Shown in pieces: positions 31,942-40,122 of a stretch of DNA of 64,000 nucleotides (the first letter of the stretch is position 1; each line of letters begins with the position of its first letter). Location of the stretch: the NCBI GenBank assembly GCA_964353335.1, contig CAYGVI010000004.1, positions 32,471 to 96,470 of the forward strand, in the 5' to 3' direction. Position numbers and translations under genes: made by a program. The stretch is from JAWAAW01 sp964353335 (lineage in GTDB: Archaea; Nanobdellota; Nanobdellia; Woesearchaeales; ARS49). A model generated the notes under the pieces. It worked only from the letters and a program-made list of their open reading frames with translations. It did not search any database and was not told where the DNA came from.

Positions 31942-34812
31942 GTGGCTCCGGTGAAAGAGGAACAAAAAGCAGCAGAAGACCTGATTGAAACTTCATCTGA
32001 AATTGAATTTAATGACAAGCGCCTGAAAATAAGCAGGCACTTCACAAAGCAGGGAACCAATCCTCTTGACGAACTCGAATACGAAAAGCGCTCCTCAGTA
32101 ATAGCAGAGCCGGATGGAACAGTTGTTTTCAAGCTGGAAGGCGTAGAAGTGCCAAAGAACTGGACACAATTGGCAACAGACATAATGGTCTCAAAATATT
32201 TCAGGAAAGCAGGAGTGCCGGGAACAGGAAACGAGACAAGCGCAAAGCAGGTCATACACCGGGTTGCAAACACAATACGCATGGCAGGCGAGGCATTGGG
32301 ATATTTCCAGGCAGCAGAAGACTCTGACGCGTTTGAAGCAGAGCTGGCATACATACTCATCAACCAGAAAGGGGCATTTAACTCGCCTGTCTGGTTCAAC
32401 TGCGGGCTTTACCACCAGTACGGCATCTCAGGAACAGGAGGAAACTGGTACTGGGACTTTGACACACAGTCATTGCAGCAGACAACAGGCGCGTATGCAA
32501 GGCCGCAATGCTCTGCGTGCTTTATCCAGTCAATAAAAGACGACCTGATGAGCATTTTTGATTTGGTAAAGAGCGAGGCAAGACTGTTCAAGTACGGCTC
32601 TGGCTCAGGGACAAACTTCTCATCATTAAGAAGCAGGTATGAAAAGCTCGCAGGAGGCGGAACAAGCTCAGGATTAATGACTTTCCTGAAAATCTTTGAC
32701 CGCGCAGCAGGCTCAATGAAATCAGGAGGAACAACACGCAGAGCCGCAAAAATGGTCTGCCTTGACCTTGACCACCCTGAAATAATTGACTTCATAAACT
32801 GGAAAGTTGAGGAGGAAAAGAAAGTCAAGGCACTGGTTGCCGCAGGCTACCCCTCTGACTTTAACGGCGAGGCATACCTGACTGTCTCAGGCCAGAACTC
32901 AAACAACTCAGTGAGGGTTCCTGACGAATTCATGCAGGCATATCTCACAGGCGCAAAATGGAAGACAAGGTTCCGCACAACAGGCGAAGTCCACAAGGAA
33001 TACGAAGCACGCGACATGATGCGGCAGATAGCGCAGGCAGCATGGGTGTGCGCAGACCCAGGAGTGCAGTTTGACACAGTAATCAATGACTGGCACACCT
33101 GCCCGAACTCAGACAGGATTCACGCGAGCAACCCGTGCTCCGAGTTCATGTTCCTTGACGACTCATCCTGCAACCTCTCAAGTATAAACCTGATGAAGTT
33201 TCTCAATGAAGACGGAACATTTGACATTGAGGCATACAGGCGCGCGTGCAGGGTGCTTCTCATAGCGCAGGAAATCCTTGTTGACTTTGCGAGCTATCCA
33301 ACCATGGAAATCGCGAAAAACACACATGACTACCGCGCTTTAGGTCTTGGCTATGCAAACCTTGGCACACTGCTCATGGTTATGGGAGTTCCCTATGACT
33401 CTGACAAGGGCAGGGCTATCTCAGGAGCAATAACCGCGATAATGACAGGACAGGCATACTGTGTTTCTGCAGAAATGTCAGCTGTCAAAGGCCCATTTGC
33501 AGGATTCAAGAACAACCGCGAGCCAATGCTGAGGGTTATGCGAAAGCACCGCGATGCAGCATACAAGATTGATGTGCGACACTGCCCTGCAGAATTGTTA
33601 AAAGCTGCAAGGGATGACTGGGACAATGCTGTTGAGCTTGGAGAAAAATACGGCTTCAGGAACTCCCAGGTGACAGTGCTCGCTCCAACAGGAACAATCG
33701 GATTATTGATGGACTGCGACACAACAGGAGTTGAGCCTGACTTCTCGCTTGTCAAGTACAAAAAGCTCGCAGGTGGCGGCTATTTCAAGATTATCAACCA
33801 GAGCGTCCCAAGGGCATTGAGAAAGCTCAGCTATACAGCAGACGAGGTCAAGGAAATACAGGCATATGTGCTTGAAGGCGGAACAATGGAAGGGGCGCCA
33901 TACATCAAGGACGACCACCTCGCTGTCTTTGACTGCGCAAACAGGTGCGGAACAGGAAAGCGCTTCATAGACCCAATGGGGCACATCAAGATGATGGCAT
34001 CTGTCCAGCCATTCCTTTCAGGCTCATTGTCAAAGACAGTCAACCTGCCAACCGAGACAACAGTGGAAGAAATAGAAAAAATCTACATTGACAGCTGGAA
34101 AATGGGATTAAAGGCAGTCGCTGTCTACCGCGACGGATGCAAACTCTCACAGCCATTAACAGCAGGAACAAAGATGGCAGATGAGAACAAAGGGCAAAAG
34201 GCAGAGGTGGAAACAAAAGTCCTGCAATCCAAGCGCGCAGGAAGGGTTGTTGACACTGTTGTCGGCGGCCACAGGGTTGTGATACGCACAGGAGAATTCT
34301 CAGACGGCTCGCTCGGCGAAGTAAGCATTGACATGCACAAGGAAGGGGCGACAATGAGGAGCCTGATGAACTGCATAGCGCAGGCAGTGAGCATAGGCCT
34401 GCAGCACGGCGTCCCGCTTGAGCAGTTTGTTGACGCATTCACATTCACGCGCTTTGAGCCGGCAGGAATGACAACGCACCCGAACATCAAGACAAGCACA
34501 AGCATGGTTGACTTTGTCTTCAGAGTGCTCGGCTTTGAATATCTTGGAAGGAATGATTTGGTGCACGTAAAGCCGGTTGAACAAGCATCACCTGCGCCTT
34601 CTCCAAAACAAGAGCTTTCCAGTGTAAAACTTCCAGCGCCTGCAAGCCAAACATTGAATTCGCCTCCGAAAAAGGCAAAGAGCGCGCTTGACCTGCAACT
34701 GAGCAACATTTCAGCAGACGCTCCGCCATGCCCGTCGTGCGGAAACATCACAATCAGGAGCGGAACCTGCTACAAGTGCCTTAACTGCGGCTCAACAACA
34801 GGCTGTTCATAG
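31942..34812 (+). CDS. nrdJ: Adenosylcobalamin-dependent (class II) ribonucleotide reductase
   Basis: Reduces ribonucleotides to deoxyribonucleotides using adenosylcobalamin to create a thiyl radical. 956 residues, GTG start with GAGGTGAGAG ribosome binding site. All canonical residues are present: redox cysteine C193 in QCSACF, active-site N397-P-C399-S-E401, partner cysteine C410 in SSCNLSSINL (11 residues after C399), and VLAPTGTIGLLMDCDTTGVEP. The C-terminus carries a zinc-ribbon/redox tail (CPSCGNITIRSGTCYKCLNCG). No N-terminal ATP cone, unlike the second copy. Operon with nrdR, nrdJ2 and pduO. Confidence 0.95.
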   Translation: MAPVKEEQKAAEDLIETSSEIEFNDKRLKISRHFTKQGTNPLDELEYEKRSSVIAEPDGTVVFKLEGVEVPKNWTQLATDIMVSKYFRKAGVPGTGNETSAKQVIHRVANTIRMAGEALGYFQAAEDSDAFEAELAYILINQKGAFNSPVWFNCGLYHQYGISGTGGNWYWDFDTQSLQQTTGAYARPQCSACFIQSIKDDLMSIFDLVKSEARLFKYGSGSGTNFSSLRSRYEKLAGGGTSSGLMTFLKIFDRAAGSMKSGGTTRRAAKMVCLDLDHPEIIDFINWKVEEEKKVKALVAAGYPSDFNGEAYLTVSGQNSNNSVRVPDEFMQAYLTGAKWKTRFRTTGEVHKEYEARDMMRQIAQAAWVCADPGVQFDTVINDWHTCPNSDRIHASNPCSEFMFLDDSSCNLSSINLMKFLNEDGTFDIEAYRRACRVLLIAQEILVDFASYPTMEIAKNTHDYRALGLGYANLGTLLMVMGVPYDSDKGRAISGAITAIMTGQAYCVSAEMSAVKGPFAGFKNNREPMLRVMRKHRDAAYKIDVRHCPAELLKAARDDWDNAVELGEKYGFRNSQVTVLAPTGTIGLLMDCDTTGVEPDFSLVKYKKLAGGGYFKIINQSVPRALRKLSYTADEVKEIQAYVLEGGTMEGAPYIKDDHLAVFDCANRCGTGKRFIDPMGHIKMMASVQPFLSGSLSKTVNLPTETTVEEIEKIYIDSWKMGLKAVAVYRDGCKLSQPLTAGTKMADENKGQKAEVETKVLQSKRAGRVVDTVVGGHRVVIRTGEFSDGSLGEVSIDMHKEGATMRSLMNCIAQAVSIGLQHGVPLEQFVDAFTFTRFEPAGMTTHPNIKTSTSMVDFVFRVLGFEYLGRNDLVHVKPVEQASPAPSPKQELSSVKLPAPASQTLNSPPKKAKSALDLQLSNISADAPPCPSCGNITIRSGTCYKCLNCGSTTGCS

Positions 34813-34823
34813 GCAAGGGGAAA

Positions 34824-34950
34824 TGTCAAGAACCACCTACTAAAACAGGTGGCTTGGTGAGTATGATGAACTATTACAAAACAAGGAGCAAGTGGTTCTT
34901 GAGCATGCTCGGAAACTCCGGTAATTGTTTCCGCGTAGGAGTTTCCGACA
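34824..34950. repeat. Double-hairpin repeat element, copy B (127 bp), fills the nrdJ-nrdR gap
   Basis: Starts TGTC and ends GACA, exactly between the nrdJ stop (34812) and nrdR ATG (34952). Hairpin TCAAGAACCAC (826-836)/GTGGTTCTTGA (892-902), 11 bp; hairpin TCGGAAACTCC (909-919)/GGAGTTTCCGA (938-948), 11 bp; joined by GAGCATGCTC. In reverse complement it aligns with copy A. Stem bases differ between copies but stay paired (for example CACTTG/CAAGTG in A versus CACCTG/TAGGTG in B), a sign of selection on structure. In this position it is transcribed as an intergenic mRNA segment. Confidence 0.88.
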
Positions 34951-34951
34951 A

Positions 34952-35455
34952 ATGAAATGCCCGTACTGCCAGCACTCTGACACCAGCGTACTTGACAGCA
35001 GGCCGACATCAACCAATGACGCGATAAGAAGGAGAAGAGAGTGCTCAGAATGCGCAAAGCGCTTCACAACACGCGAGCACGTTGAAATGCTTGACATGTC
35101 AATAGTGAAGCGCGACGGCAGGAGCGAGCAGTTTGACAGGAACAAGCTTCTAAAAGGAATACTAAGGGCGTGCGAAAAGCGGCCTGTAAAGCGCGAAAAA
35201 ATAGAGCACGCAGTTGACCACATCGAACTCTCATTAAGGCAGATGGACAAGACAGAAATACAGAGCAGGATTGTAGGCGAGCTGGTTATGGGCAGGCTTA
35301 TGGGGCTTGACGAGGTCGCTTATGTCCGATTTGCCTCTGTTTACAAAAAGTTCAGGGACGCGAGCCAGTTTACCGAGGAAGTAGCAAAGCTTAAAAATCC
35401 CGCTTCCCCTAATGGCAATGGGGGGAGAGCCAGGAAAATTACGGCGCGCGTATGA
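34952..35455 (+). CDS. nrdR: Transcriptional repressor NrdR
   Basis: Nucleotide-sensing repressor of ribonucleotide reductase genes. 167 residues from ATG 34952. N-terminal zinc ribbon with C3, C6, C31, C34 (MKCPYCQ ... ECSECAKRF), then an ATP-cone domain (IVKRDGRSEQFDRNKLLKGI, about 52-71). The last 20 residues (NPASPNGNGGRARKITARV) extend beyond the usual length. No Shine-Dalgarno is visible; the repeat element ends 1 nt before ATG. The stop overlaps nrdJ2 by 4 nt. Mainly a bacterial family; rare in archaea. Confidence 0.95.
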   Translation: MKCPYCQHSDTSVLDSRPTSTNDAIRRRRECSECAKRFTTREHVEMLDMSIVKRDGRSEQFDRNKLLKGILRACEKRPVKREKIEHAVDHIELSLRQMDKTEIQSRIVGELVMGRLMGLDEVAYVRFASVYKKFRDASQFTEEVAKLKNPASPNGNGGRARKITARV

Positions 35456-37608
35456 CTGTTCTTTCAAAAATTGTAAAGCGCGATGGAAGAGTTGTTGATT
35501 TTAACCCAGACAAAGTCATAACCGCAATCCACAAGGCAGGAATCGCAGTGGGCAGTTCTGACATTGAGCTTGCCAAATCCCTTGCGGAAAAAGTCATAAA
35601 GGCGCTTGAAGAGCGCTTTGCAGAAAAAACACCGACTGTTGAGGAAATACAGGACGTAGTTGAGGAAGTTCTTATCGGAAGCGGCGAGCCAAAAATCGGC
35701 AAGGCATACATCCTTTACAGGCAGAAGCGCACAGAGCTCAGGAACCTCAAGAAAGCAATATTGCAGGGAAAAAGCGACGAGGAAACAGACCTTTCACTAA
35801 ATGCGCTTAAGGTGCTTGAGAAAAGGTTTTTGCGCAAGGACTCTGAGGGAAGCCTTCTTGAAACACCGTCGCAGATGTTCAAAAGGGTTGCATCAAACAT
35901 TGCGCAGGCAGACACGTTTTATGGCGGAGATGTGCTTGCAACAACAGAAAAGTTCTATGAAAGGATGAGAAAGCTTGAATTCCTGCCAAACACTCCAACT
36001 TTGATGAACGCAGGCACACAGGTGCAGCAGCTTGTTGCCTCATTTGTCCTGCCTGTTGAAGACTCAATTGAAAGCATCTTTGACGCCCTGAAATACGCTG
36101 CAATAGTCCACAAGACAGGAGGCGGCACAGGATTTTCATTCTCAAAGCTCAGGCCAAAGCACGATGTCATTGTAACAAGCCAGGGGCAGTCAACAGGTCC
36201 AACAGCATTTATGCGCTTGTTTGACGCTGCAACAAACATAATCAAGGAAGGAGGGGCGCAGCGCGGTGCGAACATCGGCATACTGCGCGTTGACCACCCT
36301 GACGTGCTTGAATTCATCCACCTCAAGGCAGACGGCAAGAGCTTCACAAACTTCAACCTGTCAGTGGGCGTGACAGACACTTTCATGGAAGCTGTGCTTA
36401 ATGACCGCGAATACAGCATTATCAATCCAAGGACAAAGCAGCCAGTCACGACTTTGTCAGCGCGAGGGGTATTTGACAACATAATCGCCCTTGCCTGGCA
36501 GCGCGGAGACCCTGGGCTTGTGTTCCTTGACAAGATTAACCAGCAAAACCCGCTTATCGGGCTTGGGGAGATTGAGGCAACAGACCCGTGCGGAGACCAG
36601 CCATTAATGCCATTTGAGTCAGCTCCTTTGGGCGCAATCAATCTGCTTTCCTGTGTCAGGCACGATGACTTTGACTGGGACAAGCTCAGGATGCTTGTCC
36701 ACGACGCTGTCCACTTCCTTGACAATGTTATAGACGTTAACAAGTATCCATTGCCTGAAATTGAAAAGGCAAGCAAGGCATCAAGGAAAATCGGGGTTGG
36801 CGTGATGGGATTTGCAGACGTTTTGTACCACCTTGGAATACCTTACAACTCAGAAGAAGGGCTTTCATGGGCAGAACGCATAATGAAATTTGTAAAAGAA
36901 GAGGCAATCGCGAAAAGCATTGCGCTCGCAGAGCAAAGGGGCACATTCCCAGCATGGCAGGACAGCACATTTGCGCAAAGAAACCTGCCATTGAGGAATG
37001 CCGGTTTGATTACAATCGCTCCAACAGGCACAGTGAGCATGATTGCAGATGTTTCACCATCGCTTGAGCCAAACTTCGCAATTTCTTTTGTGAAAAACGT
37101 GATGGGAGACACTGACCTTGTCTATGTCAACAAGGTTTTCTCAAAAATCGCGAAAAAAAGAGGGTTTTATTCAGACCAGCTGATGCGCGAAATCGCAGAC
37201 CGCGGCGGAATACAGCACATTCCCGCAATACCTGATGACACAAAGCGCGTTTTCATAACAGCGCAGGAAATTTCGCCTGAGTGGCACATCCGCATGCAGG
37301 CAGCTTTCCAAAAGCACACTGACAATGCAATATCAAAGACAATCAACTTCGCTGCTGACGCAAGCCTGCAGGAAGTGTCGCAGGGATTCATGCTCGCTTA
37401 CAAGCTCGGATGCAAAGGTTTGACTGTTTATCGCGACAAAAGCCTTGACCAGCAGGTTATCAACATTGCACATTCAAGAAAGCACGAGCAAAAATCAGCA
37501 GAGCAGGCGCAGAACCCGTTCGCAAGATGCTCTGAATGCGGCGCAACACTCCAGTTTTCGCAGGGCAAAGGGCTCTGCCAGGTCTGCGGGACAGCGCTGT
37601 TACAATAA
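35452..37608 (+). CDS. nrdJ: Divergent class II ribonucleotide reductase-like protein lacking the reducing cysteine pair
   Basis: 718 residues: N-terminal ATP cone (KIVKRDGRVVDFNPDKVITAI), the 10-stranded barrel, and a C-terminal zinc ribbon (CSECG ... CQVCG). Overall it is clearly class II RNR (LPNTPTLMNAG, FVLPVEDSIESIF, IAPTGTVSMIADVSPSLEPNF). However, the active site differs from the norm: the first redox Cys is S197 (VASF instead of SACF), the NPCGE motif is D378-P-C380-G-D382, and the second redox Cys, 11 residues after C380, is A391 (ESAPLGAINL). The thiyl cysteine C380 is kept. It may use another reductant, another substrate, or have a regulatory role. Confidence 0.88.
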   Translation: MTVLSKIVKRDGRVVDFNPDKVITAIHKAGIAVGSSDIELAKSLAEKVIKALEERFAEKTPTVEEIQDVVEEVLIGSGEPKIGKAYILYRQKRTELRNLKKAILQGKSDEETDLSLNALKVLEKRFLRKDSEGSLLETPSQMFKRVASNIAQADTFYGGDVLATTEKFYERMRKLEFLPNTPTLMNAGTQVQQLVASFVLPVEDSIESIFDALKYAAIVHKTGGGTGFSFSKLRPKHDVIVTSQGQSTGPTAFMRLFDAATNIIKEGGAQRGANIGILRVDHPDVLEFIHLKADGKSFTNFNLSVGVTDTFMEAVLNDREYSIINPRTKQPVTTLSARGVFDNIIALAWQRGDPGLVFLDKINQQNPLIGLGEIEATDPCGDQPLMPFESAPLGAINLLSCVRHDDFDWDKLRMLVHDAVHFLDNVIDVNKYPLPEIEKASKASRKIGVGVMGFADVLYHLGIPYNSEEGLSWAERIMKFVKEEAIAKSIALAEQRGTFPAWQDSTFAQRNLPLRNAGLITIAPTGTVSMIADVSPSLEPNFAISFVKNVMGDTDLVYVNKVFSKIAKKRGFYSDQLMREIADRGGIQHIPAIPDDTKRVFITAQEISPEWHIRMQAAFQKHTDNAISKTINFAADASLQEVSQGFMLAYKLGCKGLTVYRDKSLDQQVINIAHSRKHEQKSAEQAQNPFARCSECGATLQFSQGKGLCQVCGTALLQ

Positions 37609-37622
37609 TAACGGTATATTTG

Positions 37623-38228
37623 ATGAAAATCTACACAAAAACAGGTGATGAGGGAAAAACCAGCTTTGTCGGAGGGGAAAGAGTCTCAAAAAATGACTTA
37701 AGGATTGAGGCAACAGGCACTCTTGACGAGCTTAACAGCGTCCTTGGCGTGACACTTGGCTTTGTGACTGATGAGAAAATCCAGCAGATAATTGAAAAAG
37801 CACAGCACGACTTGTTTACTCTTGGCGCAGAGCTTTCCTGGTTCACAAGCAAGGCAAGCACAGGCACAAGAAAGCTCCCATTGACAGCGCCCCAGCAGGT
37901 AAAAGAGCTTGAGAACCACATTGATGAGCTTGACGCGATGCTTGTCGAGCCAACTTCTTTTATTTTACCAAAAGGAACACAGGCAAGCACATTTCTTCAT
38001 CTGGCAAGGACAGTCTGCAGGCGCGCAGAAAGATTAATTGTGTCTCTCAGCCAGCAATACCCTCTTAATCCGGAAATTATCAAGTATGTCAACCGCCTTT
38101 CTGACCTGCTGTTTGTGATGGCTCGCTATTCAAACAAGGAATTCGCATCAGGAGAACAACAGCCAATATACAAATACTTTAAAGACAATGGGGACAACCC
38201 AGAGAACAACGGCGATAACACCAAGTAA
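37623..38228 (+). CDS. pduO: Cob(I)alamin adenosyltransferase, PduO type
   Basis: Transfers the adenosyl group of ATP to cob(I)alamin, making the coenzyme used by the reductases upstream. 201 residues. The N-terminal MKIYTKTGDEGKTSFVGGERV ATP-binding loop and the helix motifs LARTVCRRAERLIVSL and YVNRLSDLLFVMAR are the family signatures. Only 14 nt separate it from nrdJ2, so one operon. A charged tail of about 25 residues (DNGDNPENNGDNTK) is extra. Confidence 0.95.
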   Translation: MKIYTKTGDEGKTSFVGGERVSKNDLRIEATGTLDELNSVLGVTLGFVTDEKIQQIIEKAQHDLFTLGAELSWFTSKASTGTRKLPLTAPQQVKELENHIDELDAMLVEPTSFILPKGTQASTFLHLARTVCRRAERLIVSLSQQYPLNPEIIKYVNRLSDLLFVMARYSNKEFASGEQQPIYKYFKDNGDNPENNGDNTK

Positions 38229-38243
38229 CGGTGCTCCGCACAG

Positions 38244-38378
38244 AGACACTCGCTGCGAATTCGCCTCCTCGCTGCGCTCCACCCGGTTCCGCTTGCTCGT
38301 CAGCTCATTCAGCAGCTCGGAATAAATAAAGAGAAAGAACTCCCATTATCGTTGGCACCGCGACTGTAAGGAGCCGTT
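38244..38378. repeat. Dispersed 135-bp repeat, copy 2
   Basis: Same orientation as copy 1 at 16736-16870, about 5 mismatches and no gaps. It lies 15 bp after the pduO stop, so it may end the nrd operon transcript, and the rest of the gap up to 38447 holds a TATA box (GCTATAAATAC, about 38420-38430) for the GINS gene. Confidence 0.85.
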
Positions 38379-38447
38379 TTTAATATCGTTTAGTTCCTAT
38401 TGCTTGCAGTCTCGAAAGCTATAAATACTACAAGAAATGAGGTTTGA

Positions 38448-39146
38448 ATGGTGGGGGAAATGGAAGAAGTTGTTTCTCAAAAGGAAGTGGCAGTGACGTA
38501 CGAGACGCTCTATGAAATGCTCCGCCGCGAAAAGTCAAGAGAAGAATTACAGGGGCTTGACGAGGGATTCCTGCTTGACGTTCTTTCATACCTGAGGGAA
38601 AAACAGCGCATACTTGACGATGCAGAAAAAAAGCAGGACATGTTCTCTTTGGATGAAAGGGAAAAAACACAGGTGCAATTGGTAAACATCAGGAAAATAG
38701 TGCGAGAACTCTACGAAAGAAGGGAAAAGAAGATAGCAGACATGGCATTGAACAGGAGCAGGACAAGAAGCAACCTCATTGACACGAGCACATTGCTTGT
38801 CCACGAAAGATATTTGTTTGACAGCATCGTATCAGTGCTTGACAGCTTCAGGGACAGCGTACTGCACTCTGTTCTGTCATTAAGAGAGCCCTCATTAACA
38901 ATCAACCTTCCCGAAACTGCAAAAACACAGCAGGAAATTCAGGTAGCCCAATCACTTGTGCAGCCGGCAGAAGAACCGCCTGAGCCGACAATCAAATTCG
39001 TGAAGTTCACACAGCCAGTTGAGCAGTTTGTTGGAAAAGAGCTTGAGCTTTACGGGCCTTTCCAGCCAGACCAGAGGGAGCAGCTGCCAGCAGACATTGC
39101 AGACATACTGATAGCAAAAGGCAGCGCAGTGGAAGTGCAGGAATAA
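38448..39146 (+). CDS. GINS complex subunit (Gins51/15-like)
   Basis: Component of the CMG-like replicative helicase assembly with MCM and Cdc45/RecJ. 232 residues with domain order A then B: an N-terminal helical A domain (YETLYEMLRREKSREEL; IRKIVRELYERREKKIADMALNRSR; LLVHERYLFDSIVSVLDSFR) and a C-terminal small beta B domain (FVKFTQPVEQFVGKELELYGPF ... LPADIADILIAKGSAVEV). This order is that of Gins51 (Sld5/Psf1-like). A linker of about 40 residues rich in Gln/Pro/Glu joins them. TATA at about 38425. Confidence 0.88.
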   Translation: MVGEMEEVVSQKEVAVTYETLYEMLRREKSREELQGLDEGFLLDVLSYLREKQRILDDAEKKQDMFSLDEREKTQVQLVNIRKIVRELYERREKKIADMALNRSRTRSNLIDTSTLLVHERYLFDSIVSVLDSFRDSVLHSVLSLREPSLTINLPETAKTQQEIQVAQSLVQPAEEPPEPTIKFVKFTQPVEQFVGKELELYGPFQPDQREQLPADIADILIAKGSAVEVQE

Positions 39147-39156
39147 ACGCAGGTGA

Positions 39157-39531
39157 ATGAATTTGGCAGACAATTACGCAAAACCCGCAGGGATGTATAT
39201 TGGAGTTCAGCTTACTCTTCCAAGGAGAACAAGCCAAGACAACCTTCCATGCCTTCCTGACGGCACGCCATGCATTGACGAAATCGAGCCAGGCTCAAGG
39301 TTTGTTTACGAAAACATGCTGCCTCAAAGCCGCGTGCCTGTGATAATACTCAAGGCGCTTGTAGTGCAGCCAGACATCCAAAAAGAGGCGCCAAAAAAGA
39401 GCAAAGGCATACTCCCAAGCATTAAGGCACAATACATTGAAGACCTGGTTGAAGCGTTCATGCAGTGGGGCGAAAGGCACAATCTAAAGTGCAGCAGGAA
39501 AAGCGTCAGGTTTTACTCAATATACGACTGA
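39157..39531 (+). CDS. Hypothetical protein, 124 aa
   Basis: Starts 10 bp after the GINS gene with an AGGTGA ribosome binding site, so likely the same operon. Soluble alpha/beta protein (MYIGVQLTLPRRTSQDN; SRVPVIILKALVVQPD; ALKAQ-like C-terminal helix LVEAFMQWGERHNLKC). No motif recognised. Its position suggests a link with replication, unproven. Confidence 0.6.
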   Translation: MNLADNYAKPAGMYIGVQLTLPRRTSQDNLPCLPDGTPCIDEIEPGSRFVYENMLPQSRVPVIILKALVVQPDIQKEAPKKSKGILPSIKAQYIEDLVEAFMQWGERHNLKCSRKSVRFYSIYD

Positions 39532-39551
39532 CCAAAAGCGCCTACACCGCA

Positions 39552-39597
39552 AGCTTTATAAATGGACTATTGGTCGATAACAATATTCTCGTGGGGA
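39552..39597 (+). promoter_or_regulatory. Promoter of the L44e translation operon
   Basis: TATA box AGCTTTATAAAT at 39552-39563 and ribosome binding site GTGGGGA at 39591-39597, 7 nt before ATG 39605. It drives L44e-S27e-aIF2alpha-Nop10-PAC2. Confidence 0.7.
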
Positions 39598-39604
39598 AAT
39601 TCCT

Positions 39605-39922
39605 ATGAAGACGCCAAAATTAAGAAACAAGTACTGCCCGACGTGCAAGAAGCACACCGAGCACAAGGTCAGCAACAGTAAAGGTAAGACTCCTTTTAGC
39701 GTGCACCCACTGGCAGCGGGAAACAAGAACCTGAGGGCCAAATGGCGCGGAAGGATAGGCTTCGGCAACAACGGAAAGTATTCAAAGCCGGCTATGAGCA
39801 AGTACAAAATGGGAGGAAAGAAGACAAGCAAGAAGACAGACTTCCGCTACGAATGCGCTGTCTGCAAGAAATCACACACCCAAAACATGGGTTTCAGGTC
39901 AAGGAAGGTGGAATTCGTATGA
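39605..39922 (+). CDS. rpl44e: Large ribosomal subunit protein eL42 (L44e)
   Basis: 105 residues. Zinc ribbon cysteines YCPTCKKHTEH and YECAVCKKSH, with the highly basic middle (LRAKWRGRIGFGNNGKYSKPA) that lines the E site in archaeal and eukaryotic ribosomes. The stop overlaps the next start by 4 nt (ATGA). First gene of the conserved archaeal translation operon. Confidence 0.97.
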   Translation: MKTPKLRNKYCPTCKKHTEHKVSNSKGKTPFSVHPLAAGNKNLRAKWRGRIGFGNNGKYSKPAMSKYKMGGKKTSKKTDFRYECAVCKKSHTQNMGFRSRKVEFV

Positions 39923-40122
39923 GCATGACTGACCAGAAGAGGACTCTCAAGGAAACAAATTCAAAGTTCATCAAGATACGCTGCCCGAAATGCAAGAACG
40001 AACAGATAATGTTTGGAAAGGCTTCCACGCTCATAAACTGCCTGGTCTGCGGAAAAGTTCTCGCAGAGCCAACAGGCGGAAAGAGCAGGGTCAAGGCGCG
40101 CATACTTGAGGTACTTGAATAA
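39919..40122 (+). CDS. rps27e: Small ribosomal subunit protein eS27 (S27e)
   Basis: 67 residues with a C4 zinc ribbon: IRCPKCKNEQIMFGKAST and INCLVCGKVLAEPTGGK, the standard S27e pattern. ATG 39919 overlaps the L44e stop; the next gene begins immediately after its stop. Confidence 0.97.
   Translation: MSMTDQKRTLKETNSKFIKIRCPKCKNEQIMFGKASTLINCLVCGKVLAEPTGGKSRVKARILEVLE

Noticed and set aside
35452..37608. Explaining nrdJ2 as a frameshifted or broken copy of nrdJ
   Set aside because: The frame is complete at normal length, has its own ATP cone and zinc ribbon, and conserved motifs other than the redox residues are intact.
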